57,098 nucleotides of DNA, from positions 1-57,098 of the forward strand of contig CAKOIJ010000003.1 of assembly GCA_934086775.1 (NCBI GenBank), written 5' to 3'. Under the pieces are notes generated by a model. The model searched no databases. It was not told the origin of the DNA and saw only the letters and a program-made list of their open reading frames with translations. Shown piece by piece: positions 42,787-52,390 of this stretch (position 1 is its first letter; each line of letters opens with the position of its first letter). Both the position numbers and the translations under genes were made by a program. The stretch is from an uncultured Bacilli bacterium (lineage in GTDB: Bacteria > Bacillota_I > Bacilli_A > RF39 > UBA660).

Positions 42787-44280
42787 CTATTTTATAGTCT
42801 TTTTCCTTTTATTAAGATTAATATTTTCAAATAATAACATCAATGTTAATGTTAAATATATAGAAGCATTCGGTTTTCTAAGGAAAGCCCCAGAATATTC
42901 TCCTCCAATCAACGATAAGCAAATAATATATAATAATAAAATTAAATCTTCACAAAAAATTATTTTTAAATCAATTTCCCTTCTTGTAAATATCAAAATT
43001 ATAAAATATATTATAAAAGAAAGATACAAAATCAGTCCAATATAACCATAGTAATAGAAAATCGCTGATAAGTCGTTTTCTAAATTTAAGCCATCTTTCT
43101 CTGTTATACTATAACCAATTCCAAACAATTTAGTTATTATATCTGAATTCCTAAAATATATTCTAGCATTAGTCTTTTTTACTAATCTATTATCAGATAA
43201 AATATTATAATTAATAGTTCCCTTTAATTCTTCATATACTATTTTAGGTGAATGTATTAACATTAACTTCCTATAAAGATAACTACTTTTTAAAATTAAG
43301 AAATCGCTATTTGAGCAGAATAATTCTTCACATATAATTGTATATGTAGAATTGTTATTAATATCTTTGTTATCTGATGTAGCAGTACTTGAAGAAGCAT
43401 TGTCCTTTATTTGATTTTCTGTTCTATCTATATTGTCCTTCTTATCATTTGCTGTTCTATCTATATTGTCCTTCTTATCATTTGCTCTTCTATATGTTGC
43501 TGAATCTTCATATAACAAAATAGATAAACTCAAAAATAATAAACTTATTAATAAACTAAATTTATTAATTTTATTCTTTTTTATATTGGTTAAAAAAATA
43601 TAACTAAATACAATTCCAATTGAAATCAATGCTAAATAGCAAGATTTAGTGCCATTAAAATATAACGTAACAAATACCATGCAAAATGATAGTATATTCA
43701 AAATAAGTGATTTTTTTTCTGTTATAACATACAAATATAATGGACATAAAATAGCTAATATCATTGCGTGAGTATTAGCACTGCTAGCCCAGCCGGATAA
43801 ACCATATAAATTACCATGTATAGTTCTATATGTATGTTCATAACTATCCGTTATATATGATAAAACTAATGAAAAAAATATAATTAGAAAAGATATAATA
43901 ACACCCTTTTTGATTTGATTAATATCAATTAATTTATTTTTATATAAATCAATTAACATAATTGTTAAAATTGGCATTTGAAAAACTGTTACAAAATACC
44001 TTGTATCCTGAAATAAAGATAAATGACCAACTCTATATAAATTTAAGATGTGAATAATGTAAAATAATATAAATGGTAAACAATATAATATTAATTTTTT
44101 CTTATCTTTCGATTTATAAAACGAGTACAAGCAAATTAATATTAAGCATAATATTCTAATTATCCACGTAAACGAAGAACCTATATTTTTTGCTTGAAAA
44201 TAAGACAGAATATCTAATAAAGGTTGCATAATAATAAATAGCATTAACCAGTTTCTTTTAAAATAATTAATCACTTTCAT
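42787..44280 (-). CDS. O-antigen polymerase/ligase-like protein (Wzy-type)
   Basis: A 497-residue membrane protein with about 11-12 helices and one long outside loop in the middle (about residues 265-390), which is the architecture of Wzy polymerases and O-antigen ligases. The loop contains a repeated block (ANDKKDNIDRT twice) followed by a low-complexity Ser/Thr/Asn/Asp stretch. Sequence is typically poorly conserved in this family, so assignment rests on topology and context between the flippase and GT genes. It likely joins repeat units on the outside. Confidence 0.75.
   Translation of the reverse strand: MKVINYFKRNWLMLFIIMQPLLDILSYFQAKNIGSSFTWIIRILCLILICLYSFYKSKDKKKLILYCLPFILFYIIHILNLYRVGHLSLFQDTRYFVTVFQMPILTIMLIDLYKNKLIDINQIKKGVIISFLIIFFSLVLSYITDSYEHTYRTIHGNLYGLSGWASSANTHAMILAILCPLYLYVITEKKSLILNILSFCMVFVTLYFNGTKSCYLALISIGIVFSYIFLTNIKKNKINKFSLLISLLFLSLSILLYEDSATYRRANDKKDNIDRTANDKKDNIDRTENQIKDNASSSTATSDNKDINNNSTYTIICEELFCSNSDFLILKSSYLYRKLMLIHSPKIVYEELKGTINYNILSDNRLVKKTNARIYFRNSDIITKLFGIGYSITEKDGLNLENDLSAIFYYYGYIGLILYLSFIIYFIILIFTRREIDLKIIFCEDLILLLYIICLSLIGGEYSGAFLRKPNASIYLTLTLMLLFENINLNKRKKTIK
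43419..43486 (-). repeat. 33-base tandem repeat in the polymerase gene
   Basis: A 35-base block is repeated exactly at 43419-43453 and 43452-43486, so the period is 33 bases (11 codons). It encodes ANDKKDNIDRT-type peptides in the long outside loop and keeps the frame. Copy number could change by slippage. Confidence 0.9.
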
Positions 44281-44282
44281 AA

Positions 44283-45260
44283 CTACCTCTTCTTTATTTT
44301 AAAAATAATATTTACTAATTTATATAATCTGAGTTTAATTAAATAATATATAATCTTTCTATTTCTAGATAATGTTTTTATGTATTTATTATTTTTAAAA
44401 TCTTTAAAATTACTATTCATATATTCCAATAATTTATCAATAACCTCTTTTTTTAAATCATTAGAAACATTAGCGTTAATAACTCTAACTATCGTTGATA
44501 TATAAATATGATTTATTGCATTAAACTCTAAATAACTATAATAGTTATTTAATAAATCATTAGAAATTAAATAATTTCTAATATCATCAAAAGCATCAAG
44601 AATCTCTAAATTCCTTTTAACATTGTTGTTATTCATAGTTGAACCTTCACGCCAAAGATAATTATATAATGATTTGTCTAAAAAAGCAATGGTTTTAGCA
44701 TTTACCAACGTTTTTAAAGTAAAAGCAAAATCTTCATACCAAACTTTTTCCTTAAATTTAATATTATTATTTATTAAAATTTCTTTCTTATACAATTTAT
44801 TCCAAACAGCCATTTTTCCAAAAAAAGCATTTTCAAAATTATTATATTTGTTATCATAATTTATTTCAGATATTTTTTTGTAATTATTTTCATAAACTAT
44901 GTTATTACCACATATAATTATATCAGAATCATTTTCTTTAGCCTTATCATATAATTCTTCATACATATTGAGTTCTACATAATCATCGCTATCAACGTAG
45001 CCAATATATTCTCCTGTGGCTTTTCCAAGTCCTATATTCCTTGCAGAGCCTTGTCCGCCATTTTCTTTAACAATTGAAATTACTTTATCTGGATAATTTT
45101 TAACATATTCATCAATTATAATTTGGCTGTTATCTGGGGTTCCATCATTAACAACTATAATTTCTATATCAGAAAGCGTCTGATTCACAAGAGAATCCAA
45201 ACACTTTTTGATATATTTTTCTACATTGTAAACAGGAATAATAACACTAACCTTTTTCAT
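44283..45260 (-). CDS. GT2 family glycosyltransferase (first copy)
   Basis: A 325-residue GT-A enzyme. The donor part reads VSVIIPVYNVEKYIKKCLDS, with IEIIVVNDGTPDNS, then GGQGSARNIGL and the metal-binding VDSDDYVEL. The C-terminal 100 residues are variable, as usual in GT2 proteins that choose different acceptors. Very similar to its neighbour downstream of 46214 over the first 110 residues, so the pair looks like a recent tandem duplication. The sugar cannot be predicted. Confidence 0.93.
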   Translation of the reverse strand: MKKVSVIIPVYNVEKYIKKCLDSLVNQTLSDIEIIVVNDGTPDNSQIIIDEYVKNYPDKVISIVKENGGQGSARNIGLGKATGEYIGYVDSDDYVELNMYEELYDKAKENDSDIIICGNNIVYENNYKKISEINYDNKYNNFENAFFGKMAVWNKLYKKEILINNNIKFKEKVWYEDFAFTLKTLVNAKTIAFLDKSLYNYLWREGSTMNNNNVKRNLEILDAFDDIRNYLISNDLLNNYYSYLEFNAINHIYISTIVRVINANVSNDLKKEVIDKLLEYMNSNFKDFKNNKYIKTLSRNRKIIYYLIKLRLYKLVNIIFKIKKR

Positions 45261-46214
45261 TTACTTACCTCTTTTCAAATATGATTTTGTTTTTAATAAA
45301 AATATAGATAAATTATACAACTTGTGATAATTTAAATAAGCAATTATTTTTCTATTTCGTTTTATAACTTTATAGAATTTCATTTTTTTATAATCAGATA
45401 TATTTTCATGACAATATTTTATTAAAGTATTCAAAACCTTTTTTTTATCCTTACCTGTTTGAACTGCAACTCTATTAATTGTAGTTATCAGAATATGATT
45501 AAATATTAAAAAACAAAATAAATTTTTATCATAGACATTTTTATCAATTGCATATTCTTTCAAATCTTCTATAACAGTAATCATGTCTAAATTTTTTAAA
45601 GAATTATTGTTATTCATTGTTGACACTTCTCTGCAATGACAATGATATAACCCCTTGCTTATAGTACCTATTCTGTTTGTTTTAAATAAAATCTTGGTTG
45701 TAAAATTAAAATCCTCATACCAAAGTTTATTTAAAAACTTAATGTCTCCAATGACATCTTTTCTAAATATTTTATTACTTGCTGAAGGTGTAACCTCAAA
45801 TACAGTTTTATATTTTGTACAATTATGATAAATATTTTGTTTTTTATAATGATCTACCATATCACATATCACTATATCATAATCTTTTTCTTTAGCTTTT
45901 TTATACATAATCTCTAAGGCATCTAAATCAAGCCAATCATCACTGTCAACAAAAGATATATATTCTCCCTTGGAATATTCTAAACCAAGGTTTCTTGCAG
46001 AGCCTTGCCCTCCGTTTTCTTTGATAAAGGAATTTACTAAAGAAGGATATTTTTTTACATACTCATTAATGATATTTTGACTATTATCAGGACTTCCATC
46101 ATTAATAACTATAATTTCTATATTAGGAAGAGTTTGATTCACAAGCGAATCTAAACACTTCCTTAAATATTTTTCAACGTTATATACCGGCACAATTACA
46201 CTTACTTTTATCAT
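45261..46214 (-). CDS. GT2 family glycosyltransferase (second copy)
   Basis: A 317-residue GT-A enzyme with SVIVPVYNVEKYLRKCLDS, IEIIVINDGSPDNS, GGQGSARNLGL and FVDSDDWLDL, matching the next gene closely over its N-terminal third. The second half differs, so the two probably use different acceptors or sugars. It abuts the next gene without a gap, so they are co-translated. Confidence 0.93.
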   Translation of the reverse strand: MIKVSVIVPVYNVEKYLRKCLDSLVNQTLPNIEIIVINDGSPDNSQNIINEYVKKYPSLVNSFIKENGGQGSARNLGLEYSKGEYISFVDSDDWLDLDALEIMYKKAKEKDYDIVICDMVDHYKKQNIYHNCTKYKTVFEVTPSASNKIFRKDVIGDIKFLNKLWYEDFNFTTKILFKTNRIGTISKGLYHCHCREVSTMNNNNSLKNLDMITVIEDLKEYAIDKNVYDKNLFCFLIFNHILITTINRVAVQTGKDKKKVLNTLIKYCHENISDYKKMKFYKVIKRNRKIIAYLNYHKLYNLSIFLLKTKSYLKRGK

Positions 46215-46223
46215 ATCTTCCTC

Positions 46224-47282
46224 TCAATCAAATTCAATACTATTTTCCACTTTATTTTCAAGTTTATATGGATATTTATATAAATAATCACAAAGTTCTT
46301 TTTCAATTATTTTTACTTCACTTTCATATTCACTATTACCATTAAACACTTGAGTATTATTTATAGAAAGCTCGGGTATAAATTTTGACTTAGGATTTAA
46401 ATGATTATTAGAATCAAATCCCACAAAATTTTCTATTATATTAACAGTTTCATCATATTTATAAATCAAATCTTCAAAATGAATTCTTAAAACTTTATTA
46501 GAATCTGTTTTATGTTCACTTTCTCTTAATTTTAAATAGAAATCACAAAATTCCCTAACATCCTTTGGATATGGAACAGATATATTTATATCTTCCCATA
46601 TATATTTATTTAAAATATACACATCTCTAGGATCTCTTTCTACTACTATTACTTTTAATTCTTCCCCAAAATAATTATCTATTCTAAATAGATTAAATGG
46701 AACTAATAATTGGTCAAAAATAATATGTTTTTTACCTTTACTAGCACAATTTATAACTTTATTAACATATTCTTTAGAAAATTTATAAAATTCACAAGAT
46801 TTAATATAAGATATTTTCATACCATCATTATATCTTAATATTTTTTTATTAAATAGTTTGTTTCTAAATAGTATTTTAAATGGTTTTCTAAATATTAACT
46901 TCATAATCATTTTAGAATTAGGCTCCTCATGCATATACCAATAGGAATCAAGTTTAAATTCAGTAATATTATTAATAAATTCATTCGTATAATTAATAAA
47001 TTCAGGTCCAATTATTTTTTTATAATTTCCTACCCACCAGAATTTCTTATAATACAAATTCCTCATCTGTTTTTCAAATGCTCTTATAGCGTAGTCACTT
47101 TTAATGGCATTATTACCAATTAGTAATTGATCTTCTAAATCAAATAATCCGTTAGGACAGTGTAAAAACACATATTCATAACTTCCAAAATCATTTGAAA
47201 CATCTTTATATTCTGATAACAAGTTAGTTACAGCAGATGATCCAGAGCCCATATAACCAGTTGGTACTATTAATTTTTCCAT
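46224..47282 (-). CDS. Sulfotransferase family protein
   Basis: A 352-residue protein of the PAPS-dependent sulfotransferase fold. The N-terminal loop VPTGYMGSGSSAVTNLL is the 5'-phosphosulfate binding loop, and VIVVERDPRDVYIL is the 3'-phosphate site. It should move sulfate from PAPS to a sugar or other hydroxyl group of the glycan. No PAPS-synthesis genes are in the window, so supply must come from elsewhere. It directly precedes the sulfatase-fold gene upstream in the same operon; the pairing suggests modified surface sugars. The acceptor is unknown. Confidence 0.75.
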   Translation of the reverse strand: MEKLIVPTGYMGSGSSAVTNLLSEYKDVSNDFGSYEYVFLHCPNGLFDLEDQLLIGNNAIKSDYAIRAFEKQMRNLYYKKFWWVGNYKKIIGPEFINYTNEFINNITEFKLDSYWYMHEEPNSKMIMKLIFRKPFKILFRNKLFNKKILRYNDGMKISYIKSCEFYKFSKEYVNKVINCASKGKKHIIFDQLLVPFNLFRIDNYFGEELKVIVVERDPRDVYILNKYIWEDINISVPYPKDVREFCDFYLKLRESEHKTDSNKVLRIHFEDLIYKYDETVNIIENFVGFDSNNHLNPKSKFIPELSINNTQVFNGNSEYESEVKIIEKELCDYLYKYPYKLENKVENSIEFD

Positions 47283-47309
47283 ATATAATCACACTCCATT
47301 TCAACTTAA

Positions 47310-49067
47310 TTATTTATATTGTTCTCTTATATCATTAAATCTTTTTTCTAAAATTTGAAGTTCTTCTTTGATGTTTAATTCAATATTCTTTTTATTATAT
47401 AAATTATTATTTTCTAAAGGATCTTTAATCAAATCATATACTTCAAATATTTTATTATCTTTAAAATTTTTATTAATATAAGTTTCTAATTTGACAAAAT
47501 AATTTTTAGTTCTTACACCAAGATTAATTGGCCTTCTATAAATATCCGGACAGCCCCCTCCCATATATTCAAGTAAAACATGATCTTGCCCGTTATAATT
47601 GCCAAGTAAACTTTTACCTTTAAATTCTTTCGGAATTTTTATATTAGCTAAATCTAACAATGTAGCTGGTATATCTTTTGTAGTACAAAAATTATCAATC
47701 ATTTTATGCTTTATATTTTTATCATAAATAATAAAAGGGACGTTATAATTTTCTTTATAACTAGATATAACATATTTTTCCCTTATTGGAGAAAAATAAT
47801 AAGAAAAACCATGGTCTGCTGTTATAACAACACTTGTATTATCAAGTAGGTTATTTTTTTCTAAATAATTAAATATGTTTTTTATAATATTATCACAATA
47901 ATGTAAAGCTAAATCATATGTAATGCTTCCTTTATATCTTTTAGGAATATTATTTAAATACCCTTTTACTCTGTTAAAATCTCCGTTAATAATATCTAAA
48001 TTTCCAGTATCATAGGTATAAAAATTTTCATTGTAGTGTGCATCATCAATATGTACATAAGCCATAAAAGGTTTGTTTTTATTATTATCAAGCCATTTAT
48101 ATAATTCTTGTGATACAGTATAAAAAGACCTTTGATTTTTAAATAAATCATAATGAGTATCAATTCGACTATATAAATCTTTATCAACAATAGAATTTTT
48201 ATAACCTACTAACAAACCTTTAACTGTTAAAAAATCCCCTTTAAATAATGATTTTGATATTTTTTTAATGGGTAATTTATTATAAATCAAATTTTTTTTA
48301 AAGTTTAATTTAGCAATATTATTAAACACATCCTTATAATTATTCATAACTATTTTTCTAACTTTATCATTATGTACTTTATCAGTCATTTTATAAGTCT
48401 TAATTTTAAATAAATTATGTTCAGTATTATGAATAAAAATACTTTGCAAGTACTTCTTTTTATTTTTTAAAAAAATACAATATTCCTTTTTTAAATTTTC
48501 AATATTTATGTTAATATCACTTTTATCTATACAATCATTTATCATTATTGTTTCAATATCATTTGTTTTGATTTTAATCAAATATTCTATCCATGCTTTA
48601 AAATTATCTTCTAATATATTTATTAAAATATTATATTCAAAATCTTTTATTTCCTCATTTTTAAAAATAATAGAAAAATATTTTAATCTATATTCCCATA
48701 GTTGATTAAAATCAAATCCTTCAATATATCTTCTTTCATCATATCCTATAACACTATATGATGGACAGATACTGGGATAATAGTTATTAAAAAAAACCTT
48801 ATAACCATTATTTCTAAAATATTCCAAAACACATTTATTATTTTTAAATTTTTCCATGTATCCACCGTTATCCATAGTATCAACAGAACCTAAAAGTGAC
48901 ATTAAGGCAGCTTCAGTATAAGGTGCTTCTGAATACATATTATCACCTGATACCGATTTACTCCTTAGGTCATTTAAAAATGGCGTACACTTTTTTGAAG
49001 TATTTTTATTAAAAATCACATCATTTGTAACCGAATCAATAACAATAAATAACACATTTTTTTTCAT
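47310..49067 (-). CDS. Sulfatase-fold enzyme lacking the formylglycine motif
   Basis: A 585-residue alkaline-phosphatase-superfamily protein. Metal ligands are visible in VLFIVIDSVTND near the N-terminus and VVITADHGFSYYF, and the segment CPDIYRRPINLGVRTKNYF is of sulfatase type. The nucleophile position reads YTEAALMSLLG, with Thr instead of the Cys/Ser of CxPxR sulfatases. That suggests a phosphodiesterase- or phospho-transferase-type activity (as in phosphoglycerol or phosphoethanolamine transferases). It lacks the membrane helices of those transferases and has no signal peptide, so it appears cytoplasmic. Substrate unknown. Confidence 0.7.
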   Translation of the reverse strand: MKKNVLFIVIDSVTNDVIFNKNTSKKCTPFLNDLRSKSVSGDNMYSEAPYTEAALMSLLGSVDTMDNGGYMEKFKNNKCVLEYFRNNGYKVFFNNYYPSICPSYSVIGYDERRYIEGFDFNQLWEYRLKYFSIIFKNEEIKDFEYNILINILEDNFKAWIEYLIKIKTNDIETIMINDCIDKSDININIENLKKEYCIFLKNKKKYLQSIFIHNTEHNLFKIKTYKMTDKVHNDKVRKIVMNNYKDVFNNIAKLNFKKNLIYNKLPIKKISKSLFKGDFLTVKGLLVGYKNSIVDKDLYSRIDTHYDLFKNQRSFYTVSQELYKWLDNNKNKPFMAYVHIDDAHYNENFYTYDTGNLDIINGDFNRVKGYLNNIPKRYKGSITYDLALHYCDNIIKNIFNYLEKNNLLDNTSVVITADHGFSYYFSPIREKYVISSYKENYNVPFIIYDKNIKHKMIDNFCTTKDIPATLLDLANIKIPKEFKGKSLLGNYNGQDHVLLEYMGGGCPDIYRRPINLGVRTKNYFVKLETYINKNFKDNKIFEVYDLIKDPLENNNLYNKKNIELNIKEELQILEKRFNDIREQYK

Positions 49068-50524
49068 TAATAACGCTTCACTTTCTTAAAAAATTTATTT
49101 AATATAAACATTAAATTTGTATCTCTTTTAATTAGTAGGACTATGTAATATAATGACATACAACTTATCATTGTCAAAACGATAGTATAAAACATCGGTA
49201 AATTAAATGAGTGTATTAGTAGCGATATCGGTATAAATAATAAACTTAATAATATATATGTAACATTTTTTTTATTAAAAATATCTACTTTAATATTCAT
49301 TTTTTTTCTAGCATAAACATAATGAATTACAAAAACAGCAAGTTCAGCTAATCCGGTTGTCGCCATTGCAGAAGAAGGATTAAAAACACCTAATCCAACT
49401 AAAATAAAATTAATACATAAATTACATGCACCACAAATCGCCGCCACTTTTAAAATTCTATTTTCTTTATTATTTGGATACATTACTAAATTATTCATAA
49501 CTGATTCAAGTGATATAAATATTTTTACAATGCAAGAAATTATTAAAGGAACAACTATATTAGTATATTTACTTCCAGCATACAAAGCTATAACTTCTTT
49601 TGCTAATACTAAAACTCCAAAACACATAGGTACAATTATAAACATAAGTGAAGAAATAGAATTGCTCAATTTTTCTTCATACTTTACTTTACCTTCATTT
49701 TTCAAAACATAAGAAAGTCTGGGAATAGAAACGTTTATAATTGAATAGGGGATTGATGCAAGTGTACTTATTAAATAATAAGCTGTATAATAAACTGTTA
49801 CAGATATTTCATCAACAAATCTTCCTAGCATTATTTTATCAAGTTGTCCATACAAAAGTCCAACATTTGAAATAATTAAAACTGCAATTAGGGGCTTTAT
49901 GTATTTTTTAAACTCAATATTTGAAAAATTAAATTTCAATTTGCTTTTAGCATATATAAAACTAATAATATTGTTTAAAAAATTAGTTAATGATACTATA
50001 ACAGCATAAATAATTACATCATCAGCGTTCTTTATTAGTAGCATAATTGATATTAAATAAATTATTTTAACAACTATTGACTTAATAGTTATAAATTTAT
50101 AACTTTCTAGTGCTTCATTAACAAATTCGACATAAAACATATTTGCCACAATTTGAATAATAAATACTAAATAAATTGATAAAGCTAGCCCACTGGAAGT
50201 TAAAAAAGCATATAATATATAAACAATTAATACTAAAATATTAGTTATAAAAGATATGATAAACAAATTTGTAAACAATTTGCTTACTTCTTCTTGATTA
50301 TCTCTTATTTTGCTTATTTCTCTAACCCCATAGGTATAGACTCCAAAAGATGCAAAAACTAAAAAAACTTGGAACTCAGAAAAAACCCGATTGTAAGTCC
50401 CGTACATTTGGACATCTAAAAGTCTCATAATATAAGGTCCTATTATAATAGGAACCACAATATTAACCACATTTAATAATGATTTAAAAATAGTATTTTT
50501 AAATAATGTATTAGTTTTTGACAT
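49067..50524 (-). CDS. Polysaccharide flippase (Wzx/MOP family)
   Basis: A 485-residue membrane protein with 12-14 helices, of the polysaccharide-exporter group in the MOP superfamily. N-terminal NTIFKSLLNVVNIVVPIIIGPYI and the loop YGVREISKIRDNQEE are characteristic. It should flip lipid-linked repeat units to the outside for the Wzy-like polymerase encoded downstream. Its end overlaps the sulfatase-fold start by one base. Confidence 0.92.
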   Translation of the reverse strand: MSKTNTLFKNTIFKSLLNVVNIVVPIIIGPYIMRLLDVQMYGTYNRVFSEFQVFLVFASFGVYTYGVREISKIRDNQEEVSKLFTNLFIISFITNILVLIVYILYAFLTSSGLALSIYLVFIIQIVANMFYVEFVNEALESYKFITIKSIVVKIIYLISIMLLIKNADDVIIYAVIVSLTNFLNNIISFIYAKSKLKFNFSNIEFKKYIKPLIAVLIISNVGLLYGQLDKIMLGRFVDEISVTVYYTAYYLISTLASIPYSIINVSIPRLSYVLKNEGKVKYEEKLSNSISSLMFIIVPMCFGVLVLAKEVIALYAGSKYTNIVVPLIISCIVKIFISLESVMNNLVMYPNNKENRILKVAAICGACNLCINFILVGLGVFNPSSAMATTGLAELAVFVIHYVYARKKMNIKVDIFNKKNVTYILLSLLFIPISLLIHSFNLPMFYTIVLTMISCMSLYYIVLLIKRDTNLMFILNKFFKKVKRY

Positions 50525-50538
50525 AATAAGCCTCCATT

Positions 50539-51354
50539 TTATTTTTTTATATATCTTTTAAAACTATTCTCTAGGTCTACCTTGTAAACAGAATGCTGCA
50601 TATTTTCTATTTGTTCTTTACTAGGAATTTTCATATAGTCACCATAAGTATTGGTTAAATATAAATCCGATTTTTCTGGTATAGGAAATTTATAATCTTC
50701 AAAGTTAACGATTTTACTTTTTCCATAAATTTTTTTGTCATTAATATTAATGTTAAATGAATTACCAAAAACTGAAATCCATTTTAAGGATTTATTCAAA
50801 TTATATTTAGTTACTTTCTTTTGGAATTTTTTACTAACCTCTTTATAGTCTTTCCCAAAATAAATAAGTTTAGCAATAAAATTAATAATTTTATTATTTA
50901 TCATATTAGTATATGGATACATTGCAATAGCACGGTCAAATTTGAATTTATATTGTAATAGTTTATTGTTTGGATAGCCTACTATTGGAAAAACATCTAT
51001 ATATAACCCTTGAATCATATTTTTATTTTCGTTACCTTTTTCAATATATGTTGTTTCTGTATCTCTGACTTTAGCAAATAACCTATTATATTCTTTGTCA
51101 TTATCTATCGTTTGAATTACGTATTTTGAGTTTTGTTTTTCCATAACTTCTATAAATTTCAAATAATTGTGATAAGTCATTCCGATATCAAAATCATCAT
51201 CCCATGGTATAAAGCCTTTATGTCTAACTCCACCCAAACAGGACCCATAGATCAAATAATAATCTATATTATTATCTTTGCATATTATATCTATAAATTT
51301 TGCTATTTCTAATAATTTATTTTGTATTTTTTTTAAATCACTTTCACTTTTCAT
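50539..51354 (-). CDS. LicD family phosphotransferase
   Basis: A 271-residue LicD protein. The hallmark is IYGSCLGGVRHKGFIPWDDDFDIGM (residues 34-58, with the catalytic Asp pair). LicD enzymes transfer a phosphocholine- or phospho-sugar-type group from a CDP- or UDP-linked donor to a glycan. It lies 14 bases from the flippase gene and next to an import/cytidylyltransferase set, which suggests it uses a CDP- or CMP-linked amine compound produced there. Donor identity is inference. Confidence 0.88.
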   Translation of the reverse strand: MKSESDLKKIQNKLLEIAKFIDIICKDNNIDYYLIYGSCLGGVRHKGFIPWDDDFDIGMTYHNYLKFIEVMEKQNSKYVIQTIDNDKEYNRLFAKVRDTETTYIEKGNENKNMIQGLYIDVFPIVGYPNNKLLQYKFKFDRAIAMYPYTNMINNKIINFIAKLIYFGKDYKEVSKKFQKKVTKYNLNKSLKWISVFGNSFNININDKKIYGKSKIVNFEDYKFPIPEKSDLYLTNTYGDYMKIPSKEQIENMQHSVYKVDLENSFKRYIKK

Positions 51355-51355
51355 C

Positions 51356-52315
51356 TTACACCCAAAATTTATCTACAGGAGGTTCTAAATTTATGTCTTT
51401 CATTTCTTCTGTTTTGATTATTATTTCATATATCTTGGCTGCAAAATATATATCATGTATAGAAACGCCAATGTTATATACGAGCACCCTTTCTTTATTA
51501 TTTTCTCTACCTTCAGCTTTATTATTTACAACATCTGACACTTCAGAAAATTTTTTAAACTTGTCAAAATATTTGAAGCCCTTAACATGGTCATAGTCAT
51601 CAGCATAAACCTTATCAAAGAATAAATCACAATTAGTAAATCCCAAAGTATGAATAGGAATAACTAATATTCCTTCTTTATATAGGCTATTATTTTCACA
51701 TACATTATTAGGTAAATAAGTAGCAGCAGAGATAATTATATCGGAATTTTTTACTAGTTCCTCAGGTGTATCAACGAAAGTAAACTCAATATTTGTATAA
51801 GATGAAAATCTTTTTTTAAATAAAATCTCCTGTCCTTTATATTTTAAAAGCTTCACCTTTATTTTTTTATCTAAAACAACGTTTTCAAGAAAAGATAAAA
51901 AGGCACTTCTAGCAGTGTTACCTAATCCCATTATTCCAATTTCTTTATAATCATTTTTTGCAAAAAGTTTAATAGAATGAGATGCTACTGAACCAGTTCT
52001 CATTGCAGTAATCCAATTACCATCCATAAAACATAATGTTTCTCCCGTTTCAGCATCAAATAAAATGATTTGACTATCCAATGAAGGAGTACGATTAGGA
52101 TATCTAGTCACCATTTTAACGCCACCATAAGTTTTATTACCAACTTTAACTACACTTGGCATTACATTACAAAATACTCCTGGCATAGGTTTCATACTTA
52201 TCTTTGCAGGTAATAATTCTTCATTTTTATTTTTTATTACATCGCTTACCCATTCAAAACATTCTTTCTGGCTTATATTTAAATCTATTATTTCCTTATG
52301 AGTTATTATTTTCAT
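51356..52315 (-). CDS. Ornithine cyclodeaminase/mu-crystallin family protein
   Basis: A 319-residue NAD(P)-dependent Rossmann protein. KMVTRYPNRTPSLDSQIILF and DGNWITAMRTGSVASHSIKL are the family substrate segments; IGIMGLGNTARSAFLSFL is the dinucleotide loop. The family makes proline from ornithine or imino acids and related amino acid condensations, e.g. opine-like compounds. In a glycan operon a role in making an amino-acid-derived sugar decoration is plausible. First gene of the locus, preceded by a near-perfect promoter. Start ATG 52315 behind GGAGAAG. Confidence 0.8.
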   Translation of the reverse strand: MKIITHKEIIDLNISQKECFEWVSDVIKNKNEELLPAKISMKPMPGVFCNVMPSVVKVGNKTYGGVKMVTRYPNRTPSLDSQIILFDAETGETLCFMDGNWITAMRTGSVASHSIKLFAKNDYKEIGIMGLGNTARSAFLSFLENVVLDKKIKVKLLKYKGQEILFKKRFSSYTNIEFTFVDTPEELVKNSDIIISAATYLPNNVCENNSLYKEGILVIPIHTLGFTNCDLFFDKVYADDYDHVKGFKYFDKFKKFSEVSDVVNNKAEGRENNKERVLVYNIGVSIHDIYFAAKIYEIIIKTEEMKDINLEPPVDKFWV

Positions 52316-52336
52316 ATCTTACTTCTCCTAGTAAAA

Positions 52337-52365
52337 ATTATACACTAACTTATCCTTTATGTCAA
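52337..52365 (-). promoter_or_regulatory. Consensus promoter of the glycan operon
   Basis: TTGACA (52360-52365), exactly 17 bases and TATAAT (52337-52342). It carries a perfect sigma-A consensus and sits immediately after the terminator of the import operon. Confidence 0.9.
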
Positions 52366-52369
52366 TTTT

Positions 52370-52390
52370 AAAAGGGGTACCTCACCCCTT
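52370..52390 (-). terminator. Terminator of the import/nucleotidyltransferase operon
   Basis: AAGGGGT with ACCCCTT (52372-52378 with 52384-52390), 5-base loop, followed by TTTT on the minus strand. It overlaps the stop codon of the 52389 gene. Confidence 0.75.
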
